DNA from: Lentzea flava
Lineage (GTDB): Bacteria; Actinomycetota; Actinomycetes; Mycobacteriales; Pseudonocardiaceae
Length of the DNA: 32,293 nucleotides
Assembly: GCF_014648475.1 (NCBI RefSeq)
Contig: NZ_BMRE01000073.1
Location: 1 to 32,293 of the forward strand
Direction: 5' to 3'
Positions within the stretch are counted from its first letter, which is position 1. The number at the start of each line of letters is the position of its first letter. Position numbers and translations under genes: made by a program. Positions 30,212 through 32,293 of the stretch are shown here, piece by piece. The notes below the pieces were generated by a model that saw only the letters and a program-made list of their open reading frames with translations, searched no databases and was not told the DNA's origin.

Positions 30212-30969
30212 CGCTGAATCCTCACGGTCTCCATTTCGGACAGTTGCTGCTCACCGGGATGCGGCGTCACGTAGCCGAGAAGCAACGCGGCCGCGGCGGC
30301 ACCCACGATGAACGGGATCTCGGCCGACGGCGACGGCGCCACCAATCGCAGCACTGACAACGAGATCACCGCGATGAGACCGGTCCCGATCCCGGCGGGC
30401 AGGAACCGCATGGCCCGCTGCCAGCGGTTCGCGGGCAACCGGCGCCGAGCCAGCGCGATCAGGGCCCCGGCCCACGACAACGCCGTCAACACCAGCACAC
30501 CCAGCCCGAACGCGCCGTACACCGACCACAGCGAGCCACGAACGTCCCCGGTAGTCCGCACCGACGCGATCGACTCCCGTTGCACGTCGATCACCTCGAC
30601 CGTGACCGGAAGGAGACCGATCGCCTGCGCCCCCAGGTCCGTCGGCTCCAGCGGGAACGACCGCGTCTCCTCCGACTTCGGCGGCACGTCGAACGGAACC
30701 GTTGTGTCGTAGGAGAAGAAGGTCAACGCGAGCGCCGTCCCGCTGATCCGCACGGTCTTCACGCGCTGCACGGTGTTCGTGTTGTTGCGGACCGTGACCG
30801 AGACCTTCGCGGTCTCCGCAGGGTCCAGCACGAGGGTCCCTGCTCCAACCGGCCTACCGTCCACATCGGCCTCGAGCTGAACAGACCCGTCCTGTGCGGA
30901 GGCCGTTGACGGCAGCAGCATAATTCCGCACCACAGCAGTAAACCTGCACCGGCCAAGCGACGTCTCAC
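30208..30969 (-). CDS. Exported multi-helix membrane protein coupled to the Ser/Thr kinase
   Basis: The 253-residue protein has a signal peptide (MRRRLAGAGLLLWCGIMLLP, then STASA, cleavage near residue 25). An extracellular beta-rich domain follows (about 26-145), with AETAKVSVTVRNNTN and LLPVTVEVIDVQRESIASV, resembling Ig-like or DUF916-type surface domains. Three membrane helices (147-175, 187-210 and 217-235) and a short cytoplasmic tail complete it. I do not recognise a named family. It is the first gene of a unit with the kinase, joined by a GTGA overlap, and could be a partner or ligand-sensing subunit of the kinase (inference). The GTG start at 30969 is preceded by TAAGGT and 6 nt, fitting a leaderless mRNA, although AAGGTG could also serve as a ribosome site. 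Confidence 0.8.
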   Translation of the reverse strand: MRRRLAGAGLLLWCGIMLLPSTASAQDGSVQLEADVDGRPVGAGTLVLDPAETAKVSVTVRNNTNTVQRVKTVRISGTALALTFFSYDTTVPFDVPPKSEETRSFPLEPTDLGAQAIGLLPVTVEVIDVQRESIASVRTTGDVRGSLWSVYGAFGLGVLVLTALSWAGALIALARRRLPANRWQRAMRFLPAGIGTGLIAVISLSVLRLVAPSPSAEIPFIVGAAAAALLLGYVTPHPGEQQLSEMETVRIQR

Positions 30970-30975
30970 TAGCGC

Positions 30976-30985
30976 ACCTTAGGTT
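30976..30985. promoter_or_regulatory. Overlapping divergent -10 elements
   Basis: ACCTTAGGTT contains TAAGGT on the minus strand (30981-30976), 6 nt before GTG 30969, and TAGGTT on the plus strand (30980-30985), upstream of GGGGAGAGGG and ATG 31004. The two hexamers share the central TA. One polymerase-melted region could therefore be used in either direction, giving competitive or coordinated transcription of the kinase unit and the Pro/Thr-rich protein. Confidence 0.5.
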
Positions 30986-31003
30986 CTGATCCGGGGAGAG
31001 GGA

Positions 31004-31918
31004 ATGCGGTCTTTAGGCTTACTCGTGGCTATAGCCGCTGGTGTTACGGTGCTGAGCGCCACACCAGCCACGGCCCAACAGCCCCCGGCGCTCTCGGCCA
31101 GCCCGAACGCCGGCGCCCCCGGAACGGCCTTCAAGGTGGCGTGGACCGGCGTCTACTACGACCCCGACTGCACCACCTACGCGGTCAACGTCCTGTGGGA
31201 CGGCAAGACCGTAGTGGGCAGCGGGCAGGGAAATGGTCGCGGGACGGGTTCCGGTTCGGCAACGGTTCCGGCGACGGCGACCGCGGGCGCGCACCGCGTG
31301 GAGATCCAGCTGGTCTGCCAGGGAGCCCGCCCGGCGGGCACGACGTTCACGGTCCGCATCCCGCCGACCACGACGACCCCGCCGCCCACCACCCAGCCGC
31401 CCACCACGCAGCCGCCGGTGACGAACCCACCGGTGACCAAGCCGCCCGTGACGCGTCCCCCGGTCACGACGACCACCACTCCCCCGGTCACCACCACGAC
31501 CACGGAAACCACTCCGCCGTCCTCGGAACCCCCGTCCTCGTCCTCCACCGAGCCGTCCAACCCCGGTGACGGCGTCCTGGTCCTGGACAAGGAAAACATC
31601 CAGCCCGGCGACCCCCTGACCGCAACGGGCACGGGCTGCCCCAAGGGCGCGAAGGTGACCCTGAAATCCCTCGGCCAGGACGTCGGCAACGCCGTCGCGG
31701 ACGAGAACGGCGAGTTCAAGTCCCCGGTCAAGTTCGCGAACATCGAGCCGGGCCGCCACAAGGTCCGCGCCGAGTGCGGTATCACGCTCGTCGGCAACGT
31801 CGACGTCACTCTGTCGAGCTCGTCGGGCGGCACGACCAGCACCCTCGTGGTGCTGCTGTTCTTCCTGCTGGTGGGTGCTGCGATGCTGCGCCGCCAGTTC
31901 ACGGGCCTGCGCCGGTAG
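31004..31918 (+). CDS. Pro/Thr-rich cell-surface protein with C-terminal membrane anchor
   Basis: The 304-residue exported protein has a signal peptide (residues 1-24, ending PATA). A first beta-rich domain follows (25-118, Cys56 and Cys105 likely paired). Next is a Pro/Thr/Ser linker (about 119-188) with reiterated PPVT and PPTTQ units. A second Ig-like domain (189-272) has Cys212 and Cys258 and the stretch NIQPGDPLTATGTGC, typical of repeat adhesin or surface domains. It ends in one membrane helix (280-294) and a basic tail LRRQFTGLRR. The linker probably spans the cell wall. ATG 31004 follows GGGGAGAGGG. It is divergent from the kinase unit through a shared promoter and may be part of the same surface-sensing locus. 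The function is unknown. Confidence 0.85.
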   Translation: MRSLGLLVAIAAGVTVLSATPATAQQPPALSASPNAGAPGTAFKVAWTGVYYDPDCTTYAVNVLWDGKTVVGSGQGNGRGTGSGSATVPATATAGAHRVEIQLVCQGARPAGTTFTVRIPPTTTTPPPTTQPPTTQPPVTNPPVTKPPVTRPPVTTTTTPPVTTTTTETTPPSSEPPSSSSTEPSNPGDGVLVLDKENIQPGDPLTATGTGCPKGAKVTLKSLGQDVGNAVADENGEFKSPVKFANIEPGRHKVRAECGITLVGNVDVTLSSSSGGTTSTLVVLLFFLLVGAAMLRRQFTGLRR

Positions 31919-31951
31919 CCAAAGCGAAGGCGAAGCCGAGCACGCCTTTTC

Positions 31952-32044
31952 GTGCGGTTCCGCTGGGTCCCCGTCACGAGTCGTGCCTGATCGTCTGCCG
32001 CTCGCTCCGGTGCGACTTGTGCCGGGGACCCACCCGAACCGCAC
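31952..32044. repeat. 93-nt long imperfect hairpin / inverted repeat
   Basis: The outer arms GTGCGGTTC (31952-31960) and GAACCGCAC (32036-32044) pair perfectly. After a 3x3 internal loop, TGGGTCCCCG (31964-31973) pairs perfectly with CGGGGACCCA (32023-32032). The stem continues inward to a 9-nt loop at 31994-32002, with further runs such as AGTCG/CGACT, three G-T pairs and three isolated mismatches. About 33 Watson-Crick pairs are formed in total. The G-T pairs suit an RNA transcribed from the plus strand. It may act as terminator, structured RNA or repeat element, 33 bp after the surface-protein gene. Confidence 0.8.
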
Positions 32045-32105
32045 CACCTACGCAACCGGCAGCCGCCCAAAGCAGCAGGCGTGCCATCAACCCGCGAGCG
32101 GCGCG

Positions 32106-32150
32106 GACCCCCTGATCAGATTGGCGGGGGTCTGGGGGCAGCGCCCCCAG
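32106..32150. terminator. Two consecutive GC-rich hairpins
   Basis: GACCCCC (32106-32112) pairs with GGGGGTC (32126-32132). Immediately after, CTGGGGGC (32132-32139) pairs with GCCCCCAG (32143-32150) over a 3-nt loop. Hairpins of the type TGGGGGC-loop-GCCCCCA are very common in actinomycete intergenic regions, where they are read as bidirectional terminators. No gene stops immediately beside them inside the window. Confidence 0.6.
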
Positions 32151-32164
32151 GGAAAGCACGCAAC

Positions 32165-32246
32165 AGAACTCGCCGCCCGCAAGGTGACCACCCGCAAAGG
32201 CCGCCTCAAACACGTGAAAGGCCCCCTCTCCGCAGTGGCGAGTTCT
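32165..32246. repeat. 10-bp inverted repeat pair near the right edge
   Basis: AGAACTCGCC (32165-32174) and GGCGAGTTCT (32237-32246) are perfect inverted copies 62 bp apart. The right copy is directly followed by the GGGGTCGTCGCAACAC segment. Between the arms lies a direct repeat AAAGGCC (32197-32203 and 32216-32222). The structure suggests a repeat element or the flank of an insertion sequence. Confidence 0.55.
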
Positions 32247-32293
32247 AGGGGTCGTCGCAACACAACTGATCAACTGGCTTGGGCCAGGAGCTT

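Larger units (their letters stand above)
31919..32293. other. Non-coding right end rich in inverted repeats
   Basis: No convincing gene occupies this 375-bp stretch; the open frames here have no ribosome site and no domain. It contains a 93-nt imperfect hairpin (31952-32044), two adjacent short hairpins (32106-32150) and a 10-bp inverted repeat pair (32165-32174 and 32237-32246). The last 47 bases (from about 32247) begin GGGGTCGTCGCAACAC, which resembles the ends of some actinobacterial insertion sequences. Nothing inside the window confirms a transposase. Confidence 0.5.

Noticed and set aside
31370..31570. Repetitive tract resembling a short repeat array
   Set aside because: It is the in-frame coding sequence of a Pro/Thr-rich linker; the units are 9-15 bp without spacers, so it is not a CRISPR or intergenic repeat.
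31974..32273. 99-residue minus-strand frame at the right end
   Set aside because: It has no ribosome site, it overlaps the hairpin elements, and its composition looks like translation of non-coding repeat sequence.
1..32293. tRNA, rRNA, CRISPR array, replication origin
   Set aside because: I looked for T-loop GTTCRA signatures, rRNA-like conserved stretches, regular spaced repeats and DnaA-box clusters, and found nothing convincing.

Overview
This is about 32 kb of high-GC actinobacterial chromosome. Frequent GTG starts, a strong G/C third-position bias, several apparently leaderless promoters (TANNNT box 6-8 nt before the start codon), and a ctaB // tkt-tal-pgi-zwf-opcA-pgl locus point to an actinomycete. 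The gene repertoire (variant leucine-rich-repeat proteins, tandem secreted DUF4360-type proteins, CHAT-like protein, eukaryote-type kinase) fits the Pseudonocardiales (Lentzea/Saccharothrix/Amycolatopsis-like). The taxonomic placement is inference; no rRNA or tRNA gene was seen.

Layout. 1-5400: a broken alpha/beta-hydrolase, an ATP-grasp ligase and a small conserved-looking ORF on the minus strand. A DUF885 metallopeptidase-like gene runs divergently from these. Then come an MFS exporter and a quinone oxidoreductase transcribed divergently. 5406-8730: an FKBP-type lipoprotein, a 409-bp structured intergenic region, then a compact, unfamiliar three-gene run of a two-helix membrane protein, a cupin-like protein and an HD-domain protein. 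8749-11683: a CHAT-like protein lacking the catalytic cysteine, directly downstream of ctaB (heme O synthase). 11926-20070: the core metabolic operon tkt-tal-pgi-zwf-opcA-pgl. It is joined mostly by 4-bp GTGA overlaps and closed by a clear intrinsic terminator.

20125-25713: a GNAT acetyltransferase and two variant-leucine-repeat proteins that share a nearly identical C-terminal segment. These are followed by a large hybrid histidine kinase with a LacI/GalR-type sugar-binding sensor domain and a convergent single-domain response regulator. 25908-28612: two tandem secreted four-cysteine proteins and an orphan NarL-type sensor kinase. 28613-31918: a membrane Ser/Thr kinase and a secreted/membrane partner translationally coupled to it, divergent from a Pro/Thr-rich wall-spanning protein. 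The two transcription units share a -10 region. 31919-32293: non-coding sequence dominated by inverted repeats, including a 93-nt imperfect hairpin, and possibly abutting a mobile element.

How the genes work together. The central operon makes both branches of the pentose phosphate pathway plus Pgi, recycling fructose-6-phosphate to glucose-6-phosphate and so supporting NADPH production. The right half is rich in signalling and cell-surface genes (two histidine kinases, a response regulator, a Ser/Thr kinase and at least four exported proteins). The best candidates for something undescribed are the three-gene cluster at 6361-8730, the LacI-sensor hybrid kinase locus with its LRV neighbours, and the long hairpin at 31952-32044.
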